23,227 bases of DNA from Gammaproteobacteria bacterium (GTDB lineage Bacteria; Pseudomonadota; Gammaproteobacteria; UBA5335; SLRW01), in assembly GCA_007130745.1 (NCBI GenBank), contig SLRW01000051.1, positions 1 through 23,227 of the forward strand. Direction: 5' to 3'. A model generated the notes under the pieces. It searched no databases. It worked only from the letters and a program-made list of their open reading frames with translations, and was not told the origin of the DNA. Positions 16,076-23,128 of the stretch are shown one piece after another. Within the stretch, counting starts at the first letter, position 1. Every line of letters begins with the position of its first letter. The translations under genes were made by a program, and so were the position numbers.

Positions 16076-16714
16076 ATGCGATTTCCTGTCAGATTACTGT
16101 TATGTCTGGCTCTGGTGTTGCCTGCGCCGGGCTTTGCCGGCGAGCAGGTGGTGCTGGTGGTTGGCGACAGCCTGTCAGCGGCTTACGGCATAGACCGTGA
16201 CCAGGGCTGGCCGCAGCTGCTGCAGCAGCAACTGCAGCAGGCAGGCTATCCCCACCGCGTGGTAAATGCCAGCATCAGTGGCGATACCACCAGTGCCGGT
16301 CTGGCTCGCTTGCCGCGGGCGCTTGAGCGGCATGCTCCCGCAGTGGTGATCCTGGCCCTGGGCGCCAATGATGGTTTGCGCGGGATTGCACACGAGGAAA
16401 TGCAGCGCAACCTTGCGCGCATGATTCGCCTGTCCCGCGAGCAGCAGGCCCGGGTGTTGATGGTGGGTATGCATTTGCCACCCAACTACGGGGCTGAATA
16501 CCTTGCGCGCTTCCATGCAGTGTACACCCGGCTTGCTGATGAATATGACGTAGCACTGGCGCCCTTCATGCTGGCCGGGTTGATGCTTGATGATGCGCTT
16601 GTTCCTGATGAATCAATGTTTCAGGCCGATGGTATCCATCCGGTGGCCGCAGCCCAGCCGTTGATTCTGGAAACGCTCTGGCCGTATCTGCAACCCCTGT
16701 TGGAGGGCGACTGA
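16076..16714 (+). CDS. tesA: Multifunctional acyl-CoA thioesterase I / lysophospholipase L1 / arylesterase TesA
   Basis: This 212-residue SGNH-fold hydrolase has a signal peptide (hydrophobic 5-19, likely cleaved near AGFA-GEQ at about 21-22), so it should act in the periplasm. The four SGNH blocks are present: GDSLS (30-34) with nucleophile S32, G69 in SISGDTT, GAND (96-99) with N98, and DGIHP (185-189) with D185 and H188. TesA cleaves acyl thioesters, lysophospholipids and aryl esters. ATG at 16076 is preferred because GGA lies eight bases upstream; ATG at 16070 would add two residues and overlap the ybbA start codon. No terminator hairpin with a T-run follows the stop, so some readthrough toward the FAD-protein operon is possible. 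Confidence 0.92.
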   Translation: MRFPVRLLLCLALVLPAPGFAGEQVVLVVGDSLSAAYGIDRDQGWPQLLQQQLQQAGYPHRVVNASISGDTTSAGLARLPRALERHAPAVVILALGANDGLRGIAHEEMQRNLARMIRLSREQQARVLMVGMHLPPNYGAEYLARFHAVYTRLADEYDVALAPFMLAGLMLDDALVPDESMFQADGIHPVAAAQPLILETLWPYLQPLLEGD

Positions 16715-16727
16715 CACCACGACTTTT

Positions 16728-16754
16728 TGTACATTTATTGTAAATACTTGTACA
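16728..16754 (+). promoter_or_regulatory. Triple TGTAnA operator, candidate CarH/LitR binding site
   Basis: TGTACA (16728-16733), TGTAAA (16739-16744) and TGTACA (16749-16754) lie in the same direction, 11 and 10 bases apart, one helical turn each. The outer pair also forms an inverted repeat, TTTTTGTACA (16724-16733) with TGTACAAAAA (16749-16758). Tandem repeats of about 11 bases with a TGTA core are the known operator type of the B12-dependent MerR photoreceptor CarH, and a regulator of that family is the last gene of this operon (20180-21103). The third repeat overlaps the -35 box, so the bound protein would block transcription. The binding assignment is inference. Confidence 0.6.
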
Positions 16755-16776
16755 AAAATGATGCAAATAATATAAA
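16748..16776 (+). promoter_or_regulatory. Sigma-70-type promoter of the FAD protein-DUF1365-CFA-MerR operon
   Basis: TTGTAC (16748-16753) and TATAAA (16771-16776) are separated by exactly 17 bases. Each matches the sigma-70 consensus at four or five positions. The expected start is near 16783, giving a leader of about 68 bases before the ATG at 16851, with GGAGGGTGGGAG as ribosome site. The block is far more AT-rich than the flanking genes. Confidence 0.6.
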
Positions 16777-16786
16777 TTTATATTAT
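16767..16786. repeat. Perfect 20-bp AT palindrome over the -10 region
   Basis: ATAATATAAA is followed directly by its exact reverse complement TTTATATTAT. The -10 hexamer lies inside it. It may aid strand opening, present a -10 on the other strand, or be a protein site; an AT-rich stretch of this length can also be palindromic by chance. Confidence 0.55.
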
Positions 16787-16850
16787 CTTGTGCCACTCTG
16801 GATGTCCGGAAGTGCCGGCGCCACAAGTCCTCGCCTGGAGGGTGGGAGTC

Positions 16851-18191
16851 ATGAAGATCGCCGTCATCGGCAGTGGCATTTCCGGCATTTCTGCTGCCTG
16901 GCTGCTGGACAAGCATCACCAGATCACGCTTTATGAGCGTGACCGGCGGCCGGGTGGTCACACCAACACTGTGCTGGTGCCCGGGGCGCTGGGTGGTGAA
17001 GCGGTGGATACCGGCTTTATTGTCTATAACGAACGCAATTATCCTCAGCTCGCGGCCCTGTTTGATTTCCTCGGGGTGTCGACCCGGGCCACGGACATGT
17101 CTTTTTCGGTTTCTCTGCAAGGCGGCCGGCTGGAGTATGCCGGGAATAACTTCAATACGCTGTTTGCCCAACGCAGCAACCTGTTGCGCTGGGGGCACTG
17201 GCGGATGCTGGCGGATATTGTGCGTTTTAACAGTCATGCCACGCGCAGCCTGCATGATCCCCTGGCGGAACAGCAGAGCCTGGATGAATTCCTGCGTGCG
17301 GCCGGCTTTGGGGCGTTGCTGCGTGACCGCTATCTGCTGCCCATGGGGGCGGCGATCTGGTCCTGTCCGCCGGAACAGATGCGAAGGTTTCCGGCCGCCA
17401 CGTTTCTGCGGTTTTTCCATAATCATGGCCTGCTGAGCCCGGATGATCGCCCGGTGTGGTGCACGGTGACCGGGGGCAGCCATGAGTATGTCAAACGTAT
17501 GCTGGCACGCTTGCGGGGTGAGGTGCGCATCGGACAGGGCGTGGCGCGTGTGATCCGGGATGAACAGGGCGTGACGGTGGTGAACGAGGCGGGTCAGCGC
17601 AGTCGTTTTGACCAGGTAGTTTTTGCTACTCACGCCGATCAGGCTCTGGCGTTACTGGAGCGCCCGGGTTTCTGGGAGCGCACCCTGCTGGGCAGTTTTC
17701 GCTATCAGCACAATCGTGCTGTACTGCATACGGATACCGCATTGATGCCACGCCGCCAGCGCGTCTGGTCGTCGTGGAATTATATCGGCCATGACGATGA
17801 GCAGGGTCGTCGCCGCTTGTCGGTCAGCTACTGGATGAACCGTTTGCAGGGGTTGCAGACCTCAGCGCCGCTGATCGTAACGCTCAATCCTCCGCAGGAA
17901 CCGTCGCCTGGCAAGGTCATTGCCGCATTTGATTACGACCATCCGGTATTTGATGCCCGTGCCATGCGGGCGCAGTCGTTGCTGGGCTATCTTCAGGGCC
18001 GTCAGCACAGCTGGTATTGCGGCAGTTACTTCGGCCACGGATTTCATGAGGACGGCTTGCGCTCGGCACTGGCGGTGGCGGCCGAATTCGGCGTGCTTCC
18101 GCCCTGGCAGTCGCTGGCACAGACCCGGCCGCAGGACAGTGCCGGCGGTGTGGCGCCTGCTGCCGGCGCATTGGTTACGGAGCAGCCATGA
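16851..18191 (+). CDS. NAD/FAD-binding amine-oxidase-like protein (COG2907 type)
   Basis: This 446-residue flavoprotein opens with the dinucleotide-binding motif MKIAVIGSGISGISAAWLL, then ERDRRPGGHTNT (29-40) and DTGFIVYN (53-60), a pattern seen in the predicted NAD/FAD-binding family related to amine oxidases and carotenoid or fatty-acid desaturases. FATHADQAL (about residues 258-266) is a second family motif. There is no signal peptide. From memory, relatives sit beside CFA-like genes in the singlet-oxygen (RpoE-ChrR) regulon of Rhodobacter sphaeroides, where such genes take part in furan fatty-acid formation; I cannot verify orthology. The ATG at 16851 follows a strong ribosome site, and an upstream in-frame ATG at 16788 overlaps the promoter region and was rejected. 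It overlaps the DUF1365 gene by 4 bases. Confidence 0.85.
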   Translation: MKIAVIGSGISGISAAWLLDKHHQITLYERDRRPGGHTNTVLVPGALGGEAVDTGFIVYNERNYPQLAALFDFLGVSTRATDMSFSVSLQGGRLEYAGNNFNTLFAQRSNLLRWGHWRMLADIVRFNSHATRSLHDPLAEQQSLDEFLRAAGFGALLRDRYLLPMGAAIWSCPPEQMRRFPAATFLRFFHNHGLLSPDDRPVWCTVTGGSHEYVKRMLARLRGEVRIGQGVARVIRDEQGVTVVNEAGQRSRFDQVVFATHADQALALLERPGFWERTLLGSFRYQHNRAVLHTDTALMPRRQRVWSSWNYIGHDDEQGRRRLSVSYWMNRLQGLQTSAPLIVTLNPPQEPSPGKVIAAFDYDHPVFDARAMRAQSLLGYLQGRQHSWYCGSYFGHGFHEDGLRSALAVAAEFGVLPPWQSLAQTRPQDSAGGVAPAAGALVTEQP

Positions 18192-18958
18192 GCAGCCAGG
18201 ACGGCCTGATGTATCTGAGCACGGTGGCACATACCCGTTTTGCTCCTGTGCGTCACGGATTTCGTTATCGTGTCGGCTATGTGTTGCTGGATATCGACCG
18301 GCTGCGCACGCTGGACCGTCAACTGCGATTGTTCTCCTGGAACCGGGCCGGCTTGTTCAGCTTTCATGACCGTGATCATGGGCCCCGTGATGGTTCTGCG
18401 CTGCGGCCCTGGATTGAACAGACCCTGCGTGAGCAGGGTGTAGATATGGCCGGCGGGCGGGTGCGGCTGCTGTGTTTGCCGCGTTTGCTGGGCTTTGCCT
18501 TCAACCCGATCAGTCTGTGGTTCTGTGATTACCCGGATGGTCGTCCGGCGGCTGTGCTTTGTGAGGTAAGAAATACCTTTGGTGAGTATCATAATTATCT
18601 GTTGCCGCCGGCGGCTGATGGTGTGTTTGACTGGGGTGCTACGCATTACAAGCCCAAGTGTTTCCATGTCTCGCCCTTTCTGGCCACCAGCGGCACCTAT
18701 GCGTTTAGGCTGCAGCCGCCCGGCGAACGCGTGATATTCAATATCCGCGAGAACAGTGGTGGACAGACGTTACTGGCGGCGGGTGTGGCCGGGCATGCCC
18801 GGGCGCTGGACGATGTCGGCCTGCTCCGTCTTTTTCTTGCCATGCCGTTGATGACATTCCGGATTTTCGCGATGATTCACTGGCAGGCAGTGAAACTGTG
18901 GTGGCGTGGTGTGCCGGTGCATCGCAAGCCACCCCCGCCTTACAGGCAGACAAGCTGA
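18188..18958 (+). CDS. DUF1365 protein
   Basis: This 256-residue protein belongs to DUF1365 (COG3496), a family of unknown biochemical role that nearly always accompanies the FAD-binding and CFA-like genes found here. Typical stretches are YLSTVAHTRFAPVRHGFRYR near the start, LLCLPRLLGFAFNPISLWFC in the middle, and EVRNTFGEYHNYLLPP followed by a K-x-F-H-V-S-P-F segment. No signal peptide or clear catalytic motif is seen, though a hydrophobic segment near 215-240 may touch the membrane. It starts at ATGA overlapping the FAD gene and its TGA overlaps the next ATG by one base (TGATG), so the proteins are probably made in fixed ratio. A role in membrane fatty-acid modification is inferred from context only. 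Confidence 0.85.
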   Translation: MSSQDGLMYLSTVAHTRFAPVRHGFRYRVGYVLLDIDRLRTLDRQLRLFSWNRAGLFSFHDRDHGPRDGSALRPWIEQTLREQGVDMAGGRVRLLCLPRLLGFAFNPISLWFCDYPDGRPAAVLCEVRNTFGEYHNYLLPPAADGVFDWGATHYKPKCFHVSPFLATSGTYAFRLQPPGERVIFNIRENSGGQTLLAAGVAGHARALDDVGLLRLFLAMPLMTFRIFAMIHWQAVKLWWRGVPVHRKPPPPYRQTS

Positions 18959-20187
18959 TGAATACGGATGCCCGGGCTAATGCGGACAGCGCTCGTCAGG
19001 CATCGCCACTGGTGTGGCGGTTGGTGGCGCCGATATTGCGCCAGGCACGCTGCGGCAATCTGCGGGTCGAGTTGCCGGGGGGTGTGACGGACTGGATTGA
19101 GGGTGATCAGAGGGGCCCCAGCGCCAGCCTGCGTATTCACCGGCTACGGACCCTGCTGCGCTTTATTACTGCGGGCGAGACGGGCCTGCTCGAGGCCTAT
19201 ATGGATGGGGACTGGGATACCCCGGATCTTGCCGGACTGCTGGAATGGGGGGTGGTCAACGAGCCCTGGTTCGGGCGGTTGCTGTCAGGCCATGCAGGCG
19301 TGCGTCTGATGGGGCGGTGCTTGCATGCGCTGCGCCCCAACACTCGACGGGGCAGTCGCCGTAATATCGCCAGCCATTATGATCTGGGCAATGATTTCTA
19401 TGCCCTGTGGCTTGATCCCACGCTGGCCTATTCATGCGGAATGTACCACAGCCCTGAAGACGAGCTTGAGCAGGCCCAGCAGCACAAGTTTGATCGCATG
19501 CTCGGCCTGCTTGCACTTGAGCCCGGGCATCATCTGCTGGAAATCGGCTCCGGTTGGGGTGGTTTTGCCATTTATGCCGCTCGTCAGGCCGGGTGTCGTG
19601 TGTCCGGGCTGACCGTATCGCGGGAACAGTTGCGTGTGTCCCGCGAACGTGCAAGGGAGGCGGGCGTGGATGACCGGGTGCAATTCCACTTTGAGGATTA
19701 TCGTGATCACCGGGGACAATATGACCGTGTAGTCTCCATCGAAATGTTCGAGGCGGTGGGTGAGCGCTACTGGCCGGCGTTTTTCCAGACATTGCATGAC
19801 CGGCTTGTGCCCGGCGGCCGCGCTGCCTTGCAGGTGATTACCATCGATGAGGCCTTGTATCCGGCCTATCGTCGCGAGGCAGATTTTATCCAGCGTTATA
19901 TTTTCCCGGGCGGGATGTTGCCGCCACCGGGGCTGTTTGAACTGCATGCCCGTGCAGCCGGGTTGAAGACGGGGCTCAAACGCTTCTTTGGTCAGCATTA
20001 CGCACACACACTGGCGAGCTGGCAAAAGCGCCTGGAAAAGGTCAGCGGCAGCTTGCTGGAAACAGGATATGAAGAGGCGTTTCTGCGCATGTGGGTGTCT
20101 TATCTGGCTTATTGTCAGGCAGGGTTTCGCACCGGGCGGATTGATTTGATGCAGACGCTGCTGCTGCGAGAGCCGGAATATGACTGA
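18958..20187 (+). CDS. Cyclopropane-fatty-acyl-phospholipid synthase-like SAM methyltransferase
   Basis: This 409-residue CFA-synthase-family enzyme has the SAM-binding motif EIGSGWGG (195-202), NIASHYDLGNDFY (136-148), the active-site cysteine C160 in AYSCGMY, E265 in MFEAVG and Y314 in FIQRYIFPGG. In E. coli CFA synthase the active-site bicarbonate is held by Cys, Glu and a His in LLHTIG. Here that segment reads LQVITI, so the histidine is Q292, and MFEHVG reads MFEAVG. Members linked to FAD-protein, DUF1365 and LitR genes seem to share these changes, so it may add a methyl group or do related chemistry on phospholipid acyl chains rather than make classical cyclopropanes. It acts at the inner membrane. 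ATG at 18958 is coupled to the DUF1365 stop, and the gene overlaps the MerR gene by 8 bases. Confidence 0.88.
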   Translation: MNTDARANADSARQASPLVWRLVAPILRQARCGNLRVELPGGVTDWIEGDQRGPSASLRIHRLRTLLRFITAGETGLLEAYMDGDWDTPDLAGLLEWGVVNEPWFGRLLSGHAGVRLMGRCLHALRPNTRRGSRRNIASHYDLGNDFYALWLDPTLAYSCGMYHSPEDELEQAQQHKFDRMLGLLALEPGHHLLEIGSGWGGFAIYAARQAGCRVSGLTVSREQLRVSRERAREAGVDDRVQFHFEDYRDHRGQYDRVVSIEMFEAVGERYWPAFFQTLHDRLVPGGRAALQVITIDEALYPAYRREADFIQRYIFPGGMLPPPGLFELHARAAGLKTGLKRFFGQHYAHTLASWQKRLEKVSGSLLETGYEEAFLRMWVSYLAYCQAGFRTGRIDLMQTLLLREPEYD

Positions 20188-21103
20188 GCCATCAGAAATA
20201 GAGGCGGCGGCAGCCGGGCTTTATCCTATTCGAACCGTAGCCCGCCGCACGGGCGTCAATCCGGTGACCCTCAGAGCCTGGGAACGTCGTTACGGGCTGG
20301 TGCGCCCGCATCGCACGGCAGGTGGCCACCGGCTGTATTCCGACAGTGATATCGAACGCATCCAGCGCATTATGCAAATGCTCGGCGCAGGTATGGCTAT
20401 AGGCCGGGTGGCTCGGGTACTGGAACAGCCGCCGGAAGTCGTTGCCGATAACCCGTTGATGGATAACGCCTGGGATCTTTGCAGGCAGAAGCTGCGTGAA
20501 GCGGTACGGGTCTTTGATTCCGCACGGCTTGAACAGGTCTACAACGAGGCACTGGCGATATACCCGGTCACGCTGGTGACGTCCAGGGTGATTTCGCCCT
20601 TGTTGCAGGAACTGGGCGAAGACTGGGCCCTGGGTGAGGCCAGTGTGGCGGAGGAGCATTTCTTCAGCGTGTTTTTGCGCAACAAACTGGGCGCACGATT
20701 CCATCATCGTCAGGGGCAGACCAGCGGCCCGCGCATCGTCCTTGCCTGTGTGCCGGGAGAGGCGCATGAGATAGGGTTGATGTTGTTTGCGCTGTCAGCG
20801 CTGGCAAGGAATTTCCGGGTGGTGTTGCTGGGAGCTAACATGCCGCTGGCGCCCTTGTCCGATACGGTTCGGCAGTGCGGGGCCGAGGCGCTGGTGCTGG
20901 CAGCAGGGGCCAACATGGATTGGGCTACCGTAGAGGCGGACTTCCGTCAGCATGTGAGCAGTATGGATGTACCCGTGGCTGTGGGCGGAGGCATATGCGA
21001 TCGTCATGCCGGGGCGATTCGAGCGACAGGCGCGCTGGCGCTGGGTGAAGACCATGACGCCGCCTTGCTGGCACTGGATGCCTTGCTGCGCAAGCCGCGT
21101 TAA
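20180..21103 (+). CDS. MerR-family transcriptional regulator with B12-binding domain (CarH/LitR photoreceptor type)
   Basis: This 307-residue protein has an N-terminal winged-helix MerR domain (about 15-82; IRTVARRTGVNPVTLRAWERRYGL, TAGGHRLYSD), a four-helix middle domain and a Rossmann-like cobalamin domain (about 184-305). It carries W149-x9-E159-H160 and E194-x-H196-x-x-G199, the paired motifs by which CarH holds adenosylcobalamin, H196 being the expected lower cobalt ligand. The residue after the tryptophan is Ala (A150), where Thermus CarH has a histidine that binds cobalt after illumination. Such regulators repress in the dark as tetramers and fall apart in light. It is the last gene of the operon whose promoter bears tandem TGTAnA repeats, so autoregulation is expected. 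The overlap with the CFA-like gene is 8 bases. Confidence 0.87.
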   Translation: MTEPSEIEAAAAGLYPIRTVARRTGVNPVTLRAWERRYGLVRPHRTAGGHRLYSDSDIERIQRIMQMLGAGMAIGRVARVLEQPPEVVADNPLMDNAWDLCRQKLREAVRVFDSARLEQVYNEALAIYPVTLVTSRVISPLLQELGEDWALGEASVAEEHFFSVFLRNKLGARFHHRQGQTSGPRIVLACVPGEAHEIGLMLFALSALARNFRVVLLGANMPLAPLSDTVRQCGAEALVLAAGANMDWATVEADFRQHVSSMDVPVAVGGGICDRHAGAIRATGALALGEDHDAALLALDALLRKPR

Positions 21104-21119
21104 ATAGTGGCGGGAAGCC

Positions 21120-22190
21120 TCAGCCGCTCTGGTGAAATGCGGGGCTAAGTTCAGTCACGGCACGGATCATGGCACCAGCGTGTTCGGGTGGGACGCCGGG
21201 GGTGATGCCGTGGCCCAGGTTGAATACATGGCCGCTACCCGGGCCAAAACTTTCCAGTATCCGGCTGACTTCAGCGCGTATGGCTTCGGGCGCGGCATTC
21301 AGGATGGCGGGGTCCATGTTGCCCTGCAGGGCAATACGCTGCCCGACCCGTTCACGGGCGCCGTGCAGTTCGGTGGTCCAGTCCAGCCCCAGGGCGTCAC
21401 AGCCAGTATCGGCCATTAGCTCCAGCCACTGACCGCCGCCTTTGGTGAACAGGATCACCGGCACCCTGCGGCCATCATGTTCGCGCCTGAGTTGTTCCAC
21501 CACACGCCTCATATAGGCAAGGGAGAATTGCTGGTAAGCCGGGGTGGAGAGGGCGCCGCCCCAGGTGTCGAAAATCTGTACGGCCTGGGCGCCGGCCTCG
21601 ATCTGGGCATTGAGATATTCGGCCACGGTATCGGCCAGCAATGCCAGTAACTGATGGGCGGCTTCGGGCTGGTCGTAAAGCATTGATTTTGCGCGAGAAA
21701 AGTCACGACTGGAGGCGCCTTCGATCATGTAGGTGGCCAGAGTCCAGGGGCTGCCGGCGAAACCGATCAGCGGCACCCGCCCGGCCAGGGCCTGGCGGAT
21801 AGTGCTGACGGCAGCCATGACATAACCCAGATCCTGCTTCATATCGGGCTTGCGCAGAGCGCGGATGGCGGCCGCATCGCGCAGGGGGTGTTCAAATTTC
21901 GGTCCCTCGCCTTCGGCGAAATACAGACCCAGTCCCATGGCGTCGGGGATGGTGAGAATATCGGAGAAAAGGATCGCTGCGTCCAGCTCGAAACGGGCCA
22001 GCGGTTGCAGCGTGACCTCGCAGGCCAGTTCGGCAGAGCGGCACAGATCCATAAAGCTGCCTGCGCGTTCACGGGTGGCTCGGTATTCAGGTAGGTAACG
22101 CCCGGCCTGGCGCATCATCCATACCGGTGTACGATCCACCGGCTGGCGCAGCAGGGCGCGTAGCAGGCGGTCGTTACGCAATTCGCTCAT
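21120..22190 (-). CDS. hemE: Uroporphyrinogen decarboxylase HemE
   Basis: This 356-residue enzyme removes four carboxyl groups from uroporphyrinogen III to give coproporphyrinogen III in haem synthesis in the cytoplasm. The first signature PVWMMRQAGRYLPEYR (22-37) includes the conserved R27 and R31, and the catalytic aspartate lies in LFSDILTIPDAMG (D77). The second signature GFAGSPWTLATYMIEG and the C-terminal FNLGHGI are present. The length is normal. Its start overlaps the pyrF stop by 4 bases (ATGA). Its stop is only 16 bases from the stop of the convergent MerR gene, with no room for a separate terminator. Position downstream of gltD matches several gammaproteobacteria. Confidence 0.96.
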   Translation of the reverse strand: MSELRNDRLLRALLRQPVDRTPVWMMRQAGRYLPEYRATRERAGSFMDLCRSAELACEVTLQPLARFELDAAILFSDILTIPDAMGLGLYFAEGEGPKFEHPLRDAAAIRALRKPDMKQDLGYVMAAVSTIRQALAGRVPLIGFAGSPWTLATYMIEGASSRDFSRAKSMLYDQPEAAHQLLALLADTVAEYLNAQIEAGAQAVQIFDTWGGALSTPAYQQFSLAYMRRVVEQLRREHDGRRVPVILFTKGGGQWLELMADTGCDALGLDWTTELHGARERVGQRIALQGNMDPAILNAAPEAIRAEVSRILESFGPGSGHVFNLGHGITPGVPPEHAGAMIRAVTELSPAFHQSG

Positions 22191-22912
22191 GCGAACACCT
22201 CGGCAATTTCCTGCTGGATGGCCGTGGCGGCAGCGACCGGGTCATCGGCATCACGGATGGGTCGCCCGACGACGATATAGTCAGCACCTGACTCGAAGGC
22301 CTGGCGAGGCGAGACCACGCGTTTCTGGTCGTCTTCGGGTCGATTGTCGACAGGTCGGATACCGGGGCTGACCACCAGCAGTTCATGATGGATATCAGCG
22401 CGCAGGGCGGGGATCTCAAGCCCGGAAGACACCACGCCGTCGCAACCGGCGGCCAGCGCACGGCGCGCTCGGGAAAGCACCAGCTCCTGTGCATCGCAGG
22501 CAAAACCCAGATCATCCAGGTCGCCGCGGTCGAGACTGGTCAGGGCGGTGACGGCCAGAATTTTCAGAGTTTCGCCCTTGCTCGCGGCGGCGGCTTCCAT
22601 AATGGCCTGGTTGCCGTGCACGGTGGCGAAGGTGGCGCCACGCCCGGCCACCTGACGTACCGCAGCAGCCACGGTGGCGGGGACATCAAAAAACTTGAGA
22701 TCAAGAAATACCTTCAGATCCCGTGCGACCAGCCAGTCCAGCAGCTCGAAGCCGCGTCCGGACATGAACAATTCCAGTCCGATCTTGTAGAAGTGCACTA
22801 CGCCGTCGAGTTTTTCGACCAGCGCCATGGCGGCATCCACATTGGCCACATCCAGCGCAAAAATCAGCCGCTGTTCCACCGGGATGACCTTGCCGGAAAC
22901 CCTGTTATTCAT
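22187..22912 (-). CDS. pyrF: Orotidine 5'-phosphate decarboxylase PyrF
   Basis: This 241-residue enzyme makes UMP from orotidine monophosphate in pyrimidine synthesis. The catalytic segment FLDLKFFDVPAT (69-80) holds the D71-x-K73-x-x-D76 triad. IFALD (17-21) at the start and TPGIRP-like SPGIRP and DYIVVGRPI near the end bind the phosphate. The usual family text is DLKFHDIP, so H and I are replaced by F and V; the catalytic residues are intact. ATG at 22912 has GGGGCG upstream. A GTG at 22936 would extend it by eight residues but lies inside the inverted-repeat element and was rejected. It is coupled to hemE. Confidence 0.94.
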   Translation of the reverse strand: MNNRVSGKVIPVEQRLIFALDVANVDAAMALVEKLDGVVHFYKIGLELFMSGRGFELLDWLVARDLKVFLDLKFFDVPATVAAAVRQVAGRGATFATVHGNQAIMEAAAASKGETLKILAVTALTSLDRGDLDDLGFACDAQELVLSRARRALAAGCDGVVSSGLEIPALRADIHHELLVVSPGIRPVDNRPEDDQKRVVSPRQAFESGADYIVVGRPIRDADDPVAAATAIQQEIAEVFA

Positions 22913-22931
22913 CTGCGCCCCATTTTTCAGT

Positions 22932-23122
22932 CTCACGCAAAGCCGCCAAGCCGCAAAGAAAAAACTAAAAAAGCACTAACATGAAGAAAGGAAGGAAAGA
23001 AGAATAGAAGGTCGATATTAATAAATGATTGTTTTTATTATATTTATCTATCTTCATTCCCTTCGCGCCCTTCATGCTAAGCTTTTTCATGTTTCTTTTG
23101 CGGCCTGGCGGCTTTGCGTGAG
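22932..23122. repeat. 191-bp inverted-repeat element (MITE-like) between gltD and pyrF
   Basis: The left end CTCACGCAAAGCCGCCAAGC (from 22932) matches the reverse complement of the right end (23095-23122) over about 27 bases with one substitution and one indel. Weaker similarity continues inward for about 45 more bases (for example ACATGAAGAA against GCATGAAGGG). The core is strongly AT-rich, unlike the rest of the window. There is no open reading frame of note. It fills nearly all of the 216-base gltD-pyrF gap, starts 20 bases before the pyrF ATG, and includes a TATAAT on the minus strand (23042-23037). Dispersed repeats with a GCAAAG-type terminal sequence are known in several bacteria, though I could not check copies here. 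Confidence 0.8.
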
Positions 23123-23128
23123 GCAAAC

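Noticed and set aside
16724..16758. Intrinsic terminator of tesA formed by TTTTTGTACA and TGTACAAAAA
   Set aside because: The stem is AT-rich with a 15-base loop and is not followed by a T-run on the plus strand; the repeat fits an operator better.
16566..17633. Minus-strand open frame of 355 codons opposite tesA and the FAD gene
   Set aside because: It crosses the AT-rich promoter and operator region and has no recognisable domain; the opposite strand encodes clear proteins.
22913..22936. Upstream GTG start for pyrF
   Set aside because: It lies inside the arm of the inverted-repeat element and lacks a ribosome site; PyrF proteins normally begin near the chosen ATG.
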